Origin: Deltaproteobacteria bacterium
GTDB taxonomy: Bacteria; JAEEML01
Length of the DNA: 41,646 nucleotides
Assembly: GCA_016283195.1 (NCBI GenBank)
Contig: JAEEML010000018.1
Coordinates: 1-41,646 of the forward strand
Direction: 5' to 3'
Shown: positions 17,058 to 25,559 of the stretch, one piece after another
Position numbering within the stretch: position 1 is the first letter of the stretch
Layout of the letters: each line of letters opens with the position of its first letter
Made by a program: the position numbers and the translations under genes
The notes under the pieces: model-generated
What the model saw: the letters and a program-made list of their open reading frames with translations, nothing else
Database searches by the model: none
Told to the model about the DNA's origin: nothing

Positions 17058-17681
17058 ATGGAAGTTAAGTACATGGATTTAGTCAAAGAGAGCTGGGCAC
17101 TGGTCAAATCAGATATCGCCTTCTTCGCTTTGGGTTTACTCATTGCCGAATGTGTCGGTAGCTTTACCGGCGGTATTTTGACACCGGCTCTTATGGTTGG
17201 TTATATCATGGCTATCATGAAGAAAATGAACGGCGAGAAAGTTGCTCTCGGCGATATCTTCAACATGGGCTTCTCCAAGTTCGTACCGGCTTTCGTGGCC
17301 GCCATTATTATTGGCTTTGCCGTTTCTATCGGTAGCGTTTTGCTCATCGTCCCCGGTATCATTGCTGCTTATACCGGTATGCTGGCTATGTTCATCATCG
17401 CCGATGAAGATAATATTCCTTTCATGGATGCCATTAAGAAAGGCTTCGAGCTCTTCAAAGCTAACTGGAAAGTCATCGTTATCGCTTCTATCGTAGCCGG
17501 CTTCTTCGGTTCTTTGGGTGCAATTGCCTGTGGCGTTGGTGCTTTTGTAACCATGCCGATAACCTTTGTCGCTATGCTCAAAGTTTATCAAATGATCAAA
17601 GGCGATGCCGCTCCTGCCGCCGCTGCTGCCGAAGCCCCCGCTGCTGAAGCTCCTGCCGCCGAAGCTGCTGCCGAAGCCTGA
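17058..17681 (+). CDS. Integral membrane protein with Ala/Glu/Pro-rich C-terminal tail
   Basis: Several hydrophobic segments; tail GDAAPAAAAAEAPAAEAPAAEAAAEA; strong RBS AAAGGAG upstream. Confidence 0.8.
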   Translation: MEVKYMDLVKESWALVKSDIAFFALGLLIAECVGSFTGGILTPALMVGYIMAIMKKMNGEKVALGDIFNMGFSKFVPAFVAAIIIGFAVSIGSVLLIVPGIIAAYTGMLAMFIIADEDNIPFMDAIKKGFELFKANWKVIVIASIVAGFFGSLGAIACGVGAFVTMPITFVAMLKVYQMIKGDAAPAAAAAEAPAAEAPAAEAAAEA

Positions 17682-17695
17682 TTTCCCCATCTTAG

Positions 17696-18757
17696 ATGGT
17701 CTCTTCTTTAAGCAACCAAGCGGTTGCTCCTAATGCACTGCCCGAAAATCCCATAGATTATCAAGAAGACGGTGATGCCGATACTCCTGAGCTTATTGAT
17801 GTGCGCCTTACTGTAGATAGCCGGGCAGCCGGGCTTAGAGCCGATATCGGCCTCACCAGGCTGATGCGCCGCATGCGCCGCCACACTGCCCGGGCTGTTT
17901 TGGAGCAACTTGGCGTTACCGGCTATTTGGGGCGCACCGTGCGCCCGGGATCGCGCCTCATATTGGGCGAAGAGCTGCATTGGCAAAGGCGCCTTAAAGA
18001 AGAACCACCGCTCCCGGAGCATATCCCCATTATCTGGCAAGATGAGTGGAGCATAGCCGTCAATAAGCCGGTGGGTATTCCCGTGCACGCCACAGCCCGC
18101 TATTTTCGCTTTTCTGTCATGGCTTATATGCATAAGCATTTTCCAGAAAATACGCCGCAAGTGGCTCATAGGCTGGATATGGATACCACCGGGGTTCTCT
18201 TGCTCTATTTGCCGGGAAACGGCCACTATTTTAAAAATCTCTTTGCCGAGCGCCTCACTAAAAAGAGCTATATTGCTATTGTCCAGGGGGTAGTGAGCGA
18301 AGATAATTTTACCATAGATGCCGATATTGCCCAAGACCCCGATACCCGCCTTAAAGGCATTCGCATGAAAATTGTGCCCAAAGGCCAGGGTATGAGCTCT
18401 TTAACCGAGGTAAAAGTACTGGCAAGAAGTGATAAATATACTTTGGTCCACTGCTTTCCGCGCACCGGCCGCCAGCACCAAATCCGCCTGCACATGTTCC
18501 ATGCCGGCTATCCCTTAGTGGGCGACCGCCTATATGGCCAAAGCGACGACTTTTTCAAAGCCGCCGCCGCCGGCCTCATAAGTGAAGAAGACATTGTAAA
18601 AGAGGTCTTTATGCGCCGCCAGGCTCTTCATGCCTATTCGCTCTCCTTCCCCCGGCCGAATGGCACTACGGCTACTATTTATGCCCCCTTGCCTGATGAT
18701 ATGAGCGAATTTTTAGCCGAGAATTTTTCCGGCGGAGTGCCTGACCTTACTAAATAA
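17696..18757 (+). CDS. RluA-family pseudouridine synthase
   Basis: PVHATARYF..VAHRLDMDTTGVLLL catalytic motif; RTGRQHQIRLHMFHAGYPLVGDRLYG. Confidence 0.92.
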   Translation: MVSSLSNQAVAPNALPENPIDYQEDGDADTPELIDVRLTVDSRAAGLRADIGLTRLMRRMRRHTARAVLEQLGVTGYLGRTVRPGSRLILGEELHWQRRLKEEPPLPEHIPIIWQDEWSIAVNKPVGIPVHATARYFRFSVMAYMHKHFPENTPQVAHRLDMDTTGVLLLYLPGNGHYFKNLFAERLTKKSYIAIVQGVVSEDNFTIDADIAQDPDTRLKGIRMKIVPKGQGMSSLTEVKVLARSDKYTLVHCFPRTGRQHQIRLHMFHAGYPLVGDRLYGQSDDFFKAAAAGLISEEDIVKEVFMRRQALHAYSLSFPRPNGTTATIYAPLPDDMSEFLAENFSGGVPDLTK

Positions 18758-18762
18758 AACTC

Positions 18763-21072
18763 TTAAGCCTTGTGCTTATGCCCATGCTTCTTCTCGCCGT
18801 TTTCGCTGCCCTCCTCGGAATAAGCGGAAGAATAAGCCGAAGAATAGCTGTAATAATGATAACCGTAGCGATAATAACCGCCGCGCGTATAAGCTGATTT
18901 CTTCGGTGTGGCGTTAAAGACAAAGCCAATAAGAGGCGCATTCATCTGCTGCAACTGGGTGGCAATAGAGCGCAGGGCCACCCTGTCGGTGAGGCCCGGA
19001 CGCACCACCAGGAGCAAATTATCCACCACTCGCGAGATAATAAGCGCATCGCCTAAAGCCATGAGCGGCGGGCTATCAAAAACCACATAATCAAAACGAT
19101 TTTTAAGCTCGGCTACCACATCGCGGAATTGCGGTGAACTCAAAAGTTCGGCGGAATTTGGTGGCAAGGGGCCGCTTGTTAGCACCGAAAGCCCGGGAAT
19201 ATCGCTCTCTCTAATGGCTTCATCCAGCGTTTTACGGCCGGTAAGCACCGAGCTGATACCGATATTATTTTTTAAATCATAAATACGGTGCACCATCGGC
19301 TTATGTAAATCGGTATCAATAACAATAACTTTTTTGCCAAGCGCAGCCAGGCTTGCGGCCACAAAATTAGTAACCGTACTTTTGCCCTCTTTGGGATTGG
19401 CCGAAGTTAAAAGCAGACTTGAAGGGGTATTTTCCATGCCGGCGGCCAAAAGATTGATGCGGATAAAGCGGATAGATTCCGCGAGTGAGCTTTTGGGGAA
19501 AAATTGCGGAAAATATTCCACGCGCCGCCGCTCGTTAAGAGCCAGATAGCGATTTAGCTCTTCTTCGCTGATGTTCAGCGATTTATCAACAGCCGGGTCA
19601 AAATCATGCTCAAGCTGCGTTAAAGCCCCCAGCATAGGACGGTGCACCAGCTTTTCCGCCTCTTCGCGGCCGCTTAACTTGGTGTCGAGAGTTTCAAGAA
19701 TAAAGGCCAGAACAATAGCCATAAAAAGGCCAAGGACAAAAGAGAGGAGTATATTTATTTTAACCCGCGGCGATATGGGAAATTGGGGAGTAACCGCGTG
19801 TTCCACTATCTCCACATCCACAAATTGGGCCACACCTGACAGCTGCGTCTCTTTACTGCGTTTGATAACCAGAGCATAAAGATTGCGATAATTGGTGAGC
19901 TCGTAATTGCGCCTTTGATATTCCACTGTCAGGCTGTTTAAGCGGAGAGCCTCTTGCCTGGTGCGGGCAAGTTCCTGAGAAATAATATTTACTGTGCGGT
20001 CGAGCTCTATTTTGCGCTGCTTGGCTCTATTCACCAAAAGTTTTAATTCGTCCTTCAGCGAGTTTTCCACGGCCTCCAGTTGCTCAAGTGCGGCTTTATA
20101 AGCCGGATGCTTGGGGCCATATTGAGTAACTACTTGGCTAAACTCCTGCTGCCTGGCCAAAACCACCTCGCGCAAATTATCCAGAGTGGCATTGCCGAGT
20201 GTTAAGGGACTTGCCAGCATGGCCTTGTAATCATTTTGAAAATCGGTGAGCGTTTTTAGCTGCACGTCGGCCCGCCACAAGTCGGTTTTTACATCCATCA
20301 GCTGGCTGCTAAGGCGCTTTTGCTTATCGGCAATAAGACTTTCATAGGCTTCAAAAGAGGTGGCCTCAATATTATTGGCCTTTTGAAAATCCAAAAGATT
20401 TTTTTCGGCCTCATTTAATTGCGTTAAGAGGCCGCCTTCCTGCTCAACAAGCCAACTGGTGGCTGAGCCAATCATGGAAATTTTATTTTCGCGGCGCAAG
20501 GTGTTGTAGCCGTTAACCACTTCTGTGGCAATCATGCGGGCAAGCTCAGGATTACGATTTTTTACTGTAATGGTGGCAAGGTCAGAATCACGGCTCAAAG
20601 AGACAGCTACCTGGCGGGCTAAAATATCAGTGGGGTTTAAGCGGCTTAAGGCCTTTTCGGCCTCTAAGGGCGGCAATTTATCAATGCCTAAAAAGCTATA
20701 ATTAGTGGCTAGTTGCAAATTGGCTACCACTTTTTCCAAAACCGGGCGGCTGGTAATTACTTTGGCCTGGGTGTTGCGGTAATCTTTATTAAAAAGGTAA
20801 TAAGAGGCCGTGGATTCCAGCCCTTCTACCTGGCGGCCCAAGGGGCGCAGAGTCTCATTATTGAGCACTATAACCGTGCTGGCCTGATAAATTTTTGGCT
20901 GGCGCATAGTGTAAATCACACCCAGCGCGGTAACCATAATAATGGCCAAAAGCATAAAAGGCCAGCGGCGGCGCAAAATAGCCACATATTCCATAATATC
21001 AAAGGCATCGCTTTGAACAGCCCTGACATCGATGGGAGCTTCTAAAGATTTATGCAAATTGGTGTCGCTCAT
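18763..21072 (-). CDS. Polysaccharide biosynthesis tyrosine autokinase (Wzz domain plus BY-kinase)
   Basis: N-terminal Wzz-like domain (EYVAILRRRWPFMLLAIIMVTALGVIYTMRQPKIYQAS), Walker A SANPKEGKST, VIVIDTDLHKP, DYVVFDSPP, and Tyr-cluster C-terminus YYRYGYHYYSYSSAYSSAY. Confidence 0.93.
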   Translation of the reverse strand: MSDTNLHKSLEAPIDVRAVQSDAFDIMEYVAILRRRWPFMLLAIIMVTALGVIYTMRQPKIYQASTVIVLNNETLRPLGRQVEGLESTASYYLFNKDYRNTQAKVITSRPVLEKVVANLQLATNYSFLGIDKLPPLEAEKALSRLNPTDILARQVAVSLSRDSDLATITVKNRNPELARMIATEVVNGYNTLRRENKISMIGSATSWLVEQEGGLLTQLNEAEKNLLDFQKANNIEATSFEAYESLIADKQKRLSSQLMDVKTDLWRADVQLKTLTDFQNDYKAMLASPLTLGNATLDNLREVVLARQQEFSQVVTQYGPKHPAYKAALEQLEAVENSLKDELKLLVNRAKQRKIELDRTVNIISQELARTRQEALRLNSLTVEYQRRNYELTNYRNLYALVIKRSKETQLSGVAQFVDVEIVEHAVTPQFPISPRVKINILLSFVLGLFMAIVLAFILETLDTKLSGREEAEKLVHRPMLGALTQLEHDFDPAVDKSLNISEEELNRYLALNERRRVEYFPQFFPKSSLAESIRFIRINLLAAGMENTPSSLLLTSANPKEGKSTVTNFVAASLAALGKKVIVIDTDLHKPMVHRIYDLKNNIGISSVLTGRKTLDEAIRESDIPGLSVLTSGPLPPNSAELLSSPQFRDVVAELKNRFDYVVFDSPPLMALGDALIISRVVDNLLLVVRPGLTDRVALRSIATQLQQMNAPLIGFVFNATPKKSAYTRGGYYRYGYHYYSYSSAYSSAYSEEGSENGEKKHGHKHKA

Positions 21073-21203
21073 AAACCTCCCTCGGCCGGGTAGGTTGTCA
21101 GTTTATTGGGGGAAAGTCAATAAATGTGCAAGAAATATGGCAAACCGCTTCTTATGCCACATGCGCCAATTTAATATCGGAATATTGGCCGGCTAAGTCC
21201 TTA

Positions 21204-23570
21204 TTAAGGATAACAACCCAATGGCTGACCGGAAACAAACCGCTTACAACTTGCGGTGCTTATACAATCACTGCTGCCTGTACAGGATGTTTTGCAACTT
21301 GTACTTGAAGCGCACTTATAGTAACCGCACGAAGTGTTATAAAATTTTGTAGTGCTTCCGCAGCTATATGTTTTGGTTACATCTCCCTGGCCACTGCAAG
21401 TAGTGCTTATAGGAGAACTTGAACAGCATACACCATCCATACAGTGTGAACTCTGGCAATGGCTGTTATCGGAGCACGATCCGCCGTTGGATCGGGGGGA
21501 AACACATTGTTCCCCAATGCAAACATAATTATCGGAGCAATCGTTGTTGCTAGTACATGAAGTTTTACAACTTGTATCACCGCAAACATAAGGGGCACAG
21601 GATGAAGTATCTTGCACACAAGTGCCTCTTGAGTCGCTTTTATCGCAACGATAGTGGGTTTCTGTAATGCCACTACAAGATGGATTACTATTGCAAGCTG
21701 TATCGCAGCAAGTATTGTCAGCGCAAAATCCGTGTAAACAATCACCGGGATTATTGCATGATTCGCCGTCTATCTTTTTACAAGCACCAAAGCCATCGCA
21801 GCGGTAGGCCGATTGTTTGCAATCTGTACCCTGTTCACCAAGCTGGACTAAAGTACAAGTGCCTTCGCTGCCGGCTACATTGCAAGCTTCGCAGGTATTA
21901 CATCTGTTTTTGGTGCAGCAAACGTCGTCAACGCAGCTACCATTAAGACAGTCATTGTTGTCATTGCAGCTTTGACCTGGCACTTTTAGGCACACTCCGT
22001 GGCCGTCGCATTTTTGTGTTTCCCCCTCACAGGTGCCTTCGTCATTGTTGTTTTTACTGACAAAATCGCAAGTACCGTGGCCATTTATATTACAAGCTTC
22101 ACAGGTTCCGCATTTATCGGTATTACAGCAAACACCGTCAACACATTGCTTGTTTTTGCACTCGTTGTTATGGTCACAGGTTTCTCCCAGTTCCAAGAGC
22201 ATGGCGCAGTGACCAGCATGACAATAAGTGACACTGTTACATTCTCCATCACCAGAGCAGGCTTGTCCCACTACTTCAGAAGTACATATATGTGTGTCTT
22301 TATTGCAAACAAATTCCGCCGGGCAATCGGCTACTTCATCACAACATTCTCCATTTTTGCAACAGCGGCCGGTTTCTGGACCATCGCTTGAGGCGTCGCA
22401 GTGGTTACTTTGGCAGGCATCGTCACTTTGACAGCCGGTTTTGCCGTCTTCAATTTTGAGTTTGCATGAGCCCTGATGGCAATAGTGGGTTGAAGCGCAG
22501 TCGTCACTATTTTTGCAGGAAGTGCGGCAACCTGAGTGGTCTTCTTTGCAGGCATAGCCATCGTCACATTGGGTGGCCGAAGTTGTAGAACAAATGGCGC
22601 TATCTTGATTGGCTTCATCGGCTAGAACACATTTGCCACCATTTTCAGGATAATAAAAATTATTATCACATTTAGCACCGCAAGCGGTATCTGGTACAAA
22701 TTCATGTCCACAATGGTTACTTTTGCACACAGCTTTATAACATTCTTTCCAAACAGAGGAATGTTCCGGTAAATTTTGGCAATCCTGATCTTTAAGGCAC
22801 TCCACACAAGTGCCGGAGCTACAAACACCGCTAGAATCCTTGGTACTGCATGGTATTCCATCGGCTTTATTAACCACTTTGCATGGCTGATTCTCTTTTG
22901 AATTGGGGTCACAAATAGCTTCCTCGCAATTATTTTCCGGCTGAGTACAAGCCACATTTTGACAAAATCCCAGGCAGTTTTCGCGACAATTTGGACAGGC
23001 TTTGGTGCTTTCCGTATAGACGCAGCCTTTGTTGCTAACCGACTCACATATTCCGGTTTGGCTATAAGTATAATAAGTGTCGTCATTTTCGTTACAGTTG
23101 GCAGCAGGCGGGGTGTCACAAATTTTGGGTGTTCCTACACAACGCCCTTCGCCATCGCAAGCGCTAACGGTACAAATATTGCCGTCATCACATGGGGTAT
23201 CTTTTGCTTTAGGCATATAATGGCAACGGGCCGCTTCACAATAAGCTCCACTTAATATTTCACAAGCACCCGGAAACTGACAGTCCGCATCCTCTACGCA
23301 AAGAGGATTGGGCACATCAAGGCAAATATTATTAGTGCAAGTTTGCTTTTTAGCACACTCACTATCCTTTTGGCATACCAGGCGACAAATGCCTTCACTA
23401 CAAGTTAAAGGAGATGGGCATGTTTCACCGTCTTCATCACTCGAAAAGCAGGATTCGCCTTCTTGGATATCCTCAAGGCTAATTTCTTTCGGGAAGGAGG
23501 GGCCGGCTATTGGGCAGGCACTAAGAGGTATCACTGTGACAATGAGTGCAAGTAAGCAAAGCTTTTTCAT
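21204..23570 (-). CDS. Large cysteine-rich secreted lipoprotein
   Basis: 788 aa; signal peptide with LSAC lipobox; about 118 Cys by hand count in repeated CxxxxxCxxxxC..C/CC units; GGAGG RBS. Confidence 0.85.
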   Translation of the reverse strand: MKKLCLLALIVTVIPLSACPIAGPSFPKEISLEDIQEGESCFSSDEDGETCPSPLTCSEGICRLVCQKDSECAKKQTCTNNICLDVPNPLCVEDADCQFPGACEILSGAYCEAARCHYMPKAKDTPCDDGNICTVSACDGEGRCVGTPKICDTPPAANCNENDDTYYTYSQTGICESVSNKGCVYTESTKACPNCRENCLGFCQNVACTQPENNCEEAICDPNSKENQPCKVVNKADGIPCSTKDSSGVCSSGTCVECLKDQDCQNLPEHSSVWKECYKAVCKSNHCGHEFVPDTACGAKCDNNFYYPENGGKCVLADEANQDSAICSTTSATQCDDGYACKEDHSGCRTSCKNSDDCASTHYCHQGSCKLKIEDGKTGCQSDDACQSNHCDASSDGPETGRCCKNGECCDEVADCPAEFVCNKDTHICTSEVVGQACSGDGECNSVTYCHAGHCAMLLELGETCDHNNECKNKQCVDGVCCNTDKCGTCEACNINGHGTCDFVSKNNNDEGTCEGETQKCDGHGVCLKVPGQSCNDNNDCLNGSCVDDVCCTKNRCNTCEACNVAGSEGTCTLVQLGEQGTDCKQSAYRCDGFGACKKIDGESCNNPGDCLHGFCADNTCCDTACNSNPSCSGITETHYRCDKSDSRGTCVQDTSSCAPYVCGDTSCKTSCTSNNDCSDNYVCIGEQCVSPRSNGGSCSDNSHCQSSHCMDGVCCSSSPISTTCSGQGDVTKTYSCGSTTKFYNTSCGYYKCASSTSCKTSCTGSSDCISTASCKRFVSGQPLGCYP

Positions 23571-23602
23571 TGGGACCTCCTAAAAAAGAAAGCTAATGGC
23601 GC

Positions 23603-23630
23603 TGTTAGATACTTTAAAGGCAATCTAACA
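23603..23630. repeat. Perfect 8-bp inverted repeat TGTTAGAT-N12-ATCTAACA
   Basis: Read directly; lies 33-60 bp upstream of the Cys-rich lipoprotein start. Confidence 0.6.
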
Positions 23631-23729
23631 ATACTTTGTTAATTTTACATTTTTGTTAGGTCAGGAAGCAATCAAAAAAAGAGGAACATGAGCTATTTTG
23701 TAATTTACAGCTTATTCCGCAACATTTGG

Positions 23730-25559
23730 CTATTCTATATACCCTAGTGCCTTAAGCTGAGCCGCCGTTTCCGGGGAAAGTTCCCCCTCTTCCGCCGCGC
23801 TGCCACCTTTGGCAAAGATCTTTTCATAGCGCAATAGTTCATCGGCAGTAGAGCGGTATTTCTCGGTAGCGGATAAATCATGCTTTTCGGCGCTATCGGC
23901 CGCAAGATCATAAAGTTCCAGCGGTTTTAGCCCGCGCGGATTATCTTTATTGGCTTTAATCAGGCTATAAAAGCCGCTGATAATGGCCGTTAGTTCATGG
24001 CCCTGGTGATCCTCTTCGGCGAGGTGAATAGTGGGCGCAGTGCCGCTAAAAAGGTCCATACCGGCCCACATAGGATTAGCCGCCAGATTGTTAAGCGCGG
24101 CCAATGTGGGCAAAATATCGCTCTGCCTGGCCATCGTAACCTGGCGCCCGGCGGCAATATCCGGCCCAAAGATAATAAACGGCACCTTAAGTTGCTCTTC
24201 ATAGAGGCTGGTACCATGGTAAAAATGGCCGTGTTCGGCAAACTCCTCGCCGTGATCAGCCGTAAATACTATTTGCACTTTTCCCCATAAGCCACGCTCT
24301 TTCAGGCCGGCAAAAAGAGCGCCAAGCCCCTCATCCAGGCGCTCCACTTCATCTTTATAAGCGCCATACATCTCTTTAGCCATAGCCGCTGCAGGAAAGG
24401 GGGTGGCCACTCTGGCATAAGAAGCACCGTTTTTCGCAAAATAAGGGTCGTGAGGATCCATATAGTGTAAATACAAAAAGAAAGGCCGCTCATCGCTCCT
24501 GGTATCCAGCAAATTCAGGGCTTCCAAACTCACTACTTCGGCCGGCTGATAAAAATATTCCGCTCGGCGCCCAAAGGGCAAATAGCGCTCTCTTATGAGG
24601 CGATACATATTATAAACGCTAAGGTTTGTGGCACTCTGCGGGGCACCGAAATAGCGCCTGGCCTTAAGCTCCCGATATTCGTCAAACCCCTGGTTAAAGC
24701 CAAAAGCGCTCCCAAGATTACTGTTATTACTGACAGCCAAAGTATTATAACCGCCTTTTTTAAAGAGCTCGGCCATAGTCTCATGCTCTTCTTTTAAAAG
24801 CGCTTTTTTGGAAATTGCCTGATGTTGGCGCGGCAAAAGGCCGGTCATAATGGTGGCAACTGCCGGTTTAGTCCAACTGGCTGCGGCATAACTATTTTCA
24901 AAAACCAACCCCTCCTTGGCAAGAGCAGCTAAATTTGGCACCTGAGCTGGCGCTCCAAGGGCATTTTGGGCACTATAAAAAGGCAAGACATCGGCCCGCA
25001 AGGTATCGGCAATAATTAAAATAGTGCCTCCCGGGTGCTGGGCAAAACTCTTGCTCTTCGCTTGGCCGTGCACCTCTTCCCCTCGGAGAAGAAAAGCCAG
25101 CGTACCAAAAATAAATATCAGGGGAATAATATAACTAAAACTGAGTACACGGGCGCTTAAATGACGCTCGGTAAAGCTCACTAAGCTATAAATAACCAAA
25201 GAGCTGATTAAAGCAAAAAGAAAGGCCAAAAGCGATGCCCGACCGCTCTCTGCCTGGTGCTCGGCAAAATAGTTGCGAAAGATCAAAAAGCGCCCGACAA
25301 CCAAAGCCGGAATGCCCCAAAAGAAAGTAGCCAAAAGGCGCAAAATACGCTCGGTTAAAGCCTTATCGCGCTTTTTGGGGCACAAAAAGCCGCTGATAAA
25401 AAGCAAAAGCCCGCCCAAAAGAGCAGCTATGGCTCCGTAAAAAAGCGCGGCAAAGAGGGGATCAGCACCAACTAAAAGTGCCTCCAAAAGCCCCACTAAA
25501 AAGGGGCCCAGGCTAATGGCGAGAAGCCCTCTTTTTAGCAAGATATTGGGGTCATTCAT
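23730..25559 (-). CDS. Membrane-anchored sulfatase-fold (alkaline phosphatase superfamily) hydrolase/transferase
   Basis: N-terminal TM segments, then GGTILIIADTLRADVLPFY, AASWTKPAVATIMTGLLPRQHQA, FFLYLHYMDPHDPY, VFTADHGEEFAEHGHFYHG. Confidence 0.9.
   Translation of the reverse strand: MNDPNILLKRGLLAISLGPFLVGLLEALLVGADPLFAALFYGAIAALLGGLLLFISGFLCPKKRDKALTERILRLLATFFWGIPALVVGRFLIFRNYFAEHQAESGRASLLAFLFALISSLVIYSLVSFTERHLSARVLSFSYIIPLIFIFGTLAFLLRGEEVHGQAKSKSFAQHPGGTILIIADTLRADVLPFYSAQNALGAPAQVPNLAALAKEGLVFENSYAAASWTKPAVATIMTGLLPRQHQAISKKALLKEEHETMAELFKKGGYNTLAVSNNSNLGSAFGFNQGFDEYRELKARRYFGAPQSATNLSVYNMYRLIRERYLPFGRRAEYFYQPAEVVSLEALNLLDTRSDERPFFLYLHYMDPHDPYFAKNGASYARVATPFPAAAMAKEMYGAYKDEVERLDEGLGALFAGLKERGLWGKVQIVFTADHGEEFAEHGHFYHGTSLYEEQLKVPFIIFGPDIAAGRQVTMARQSDILPTLAALNNLAANPMWAGMDLFSGTAPTIHLAEEDHQGHELTAIISGFYSLIKANKDNPRGLKPLELYDLAADSAEKHDLSATEKYRSTADELLRYEKIFAKGGSAAEEGELSPETAAQLKALGYIE

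Noticed and set aside
17136-17690. 184-aa minus-strand ORF (Gly/Ser/His-rich)
   Set aside because: Antisense to the membrane-protein gene; composition follows the complement of its codons.
22622-23119. Out-of-frame ORFs inside the Cys-rich gene
   Set aside because: Frame shadows of a repetitive, high-TGC coding sequence.
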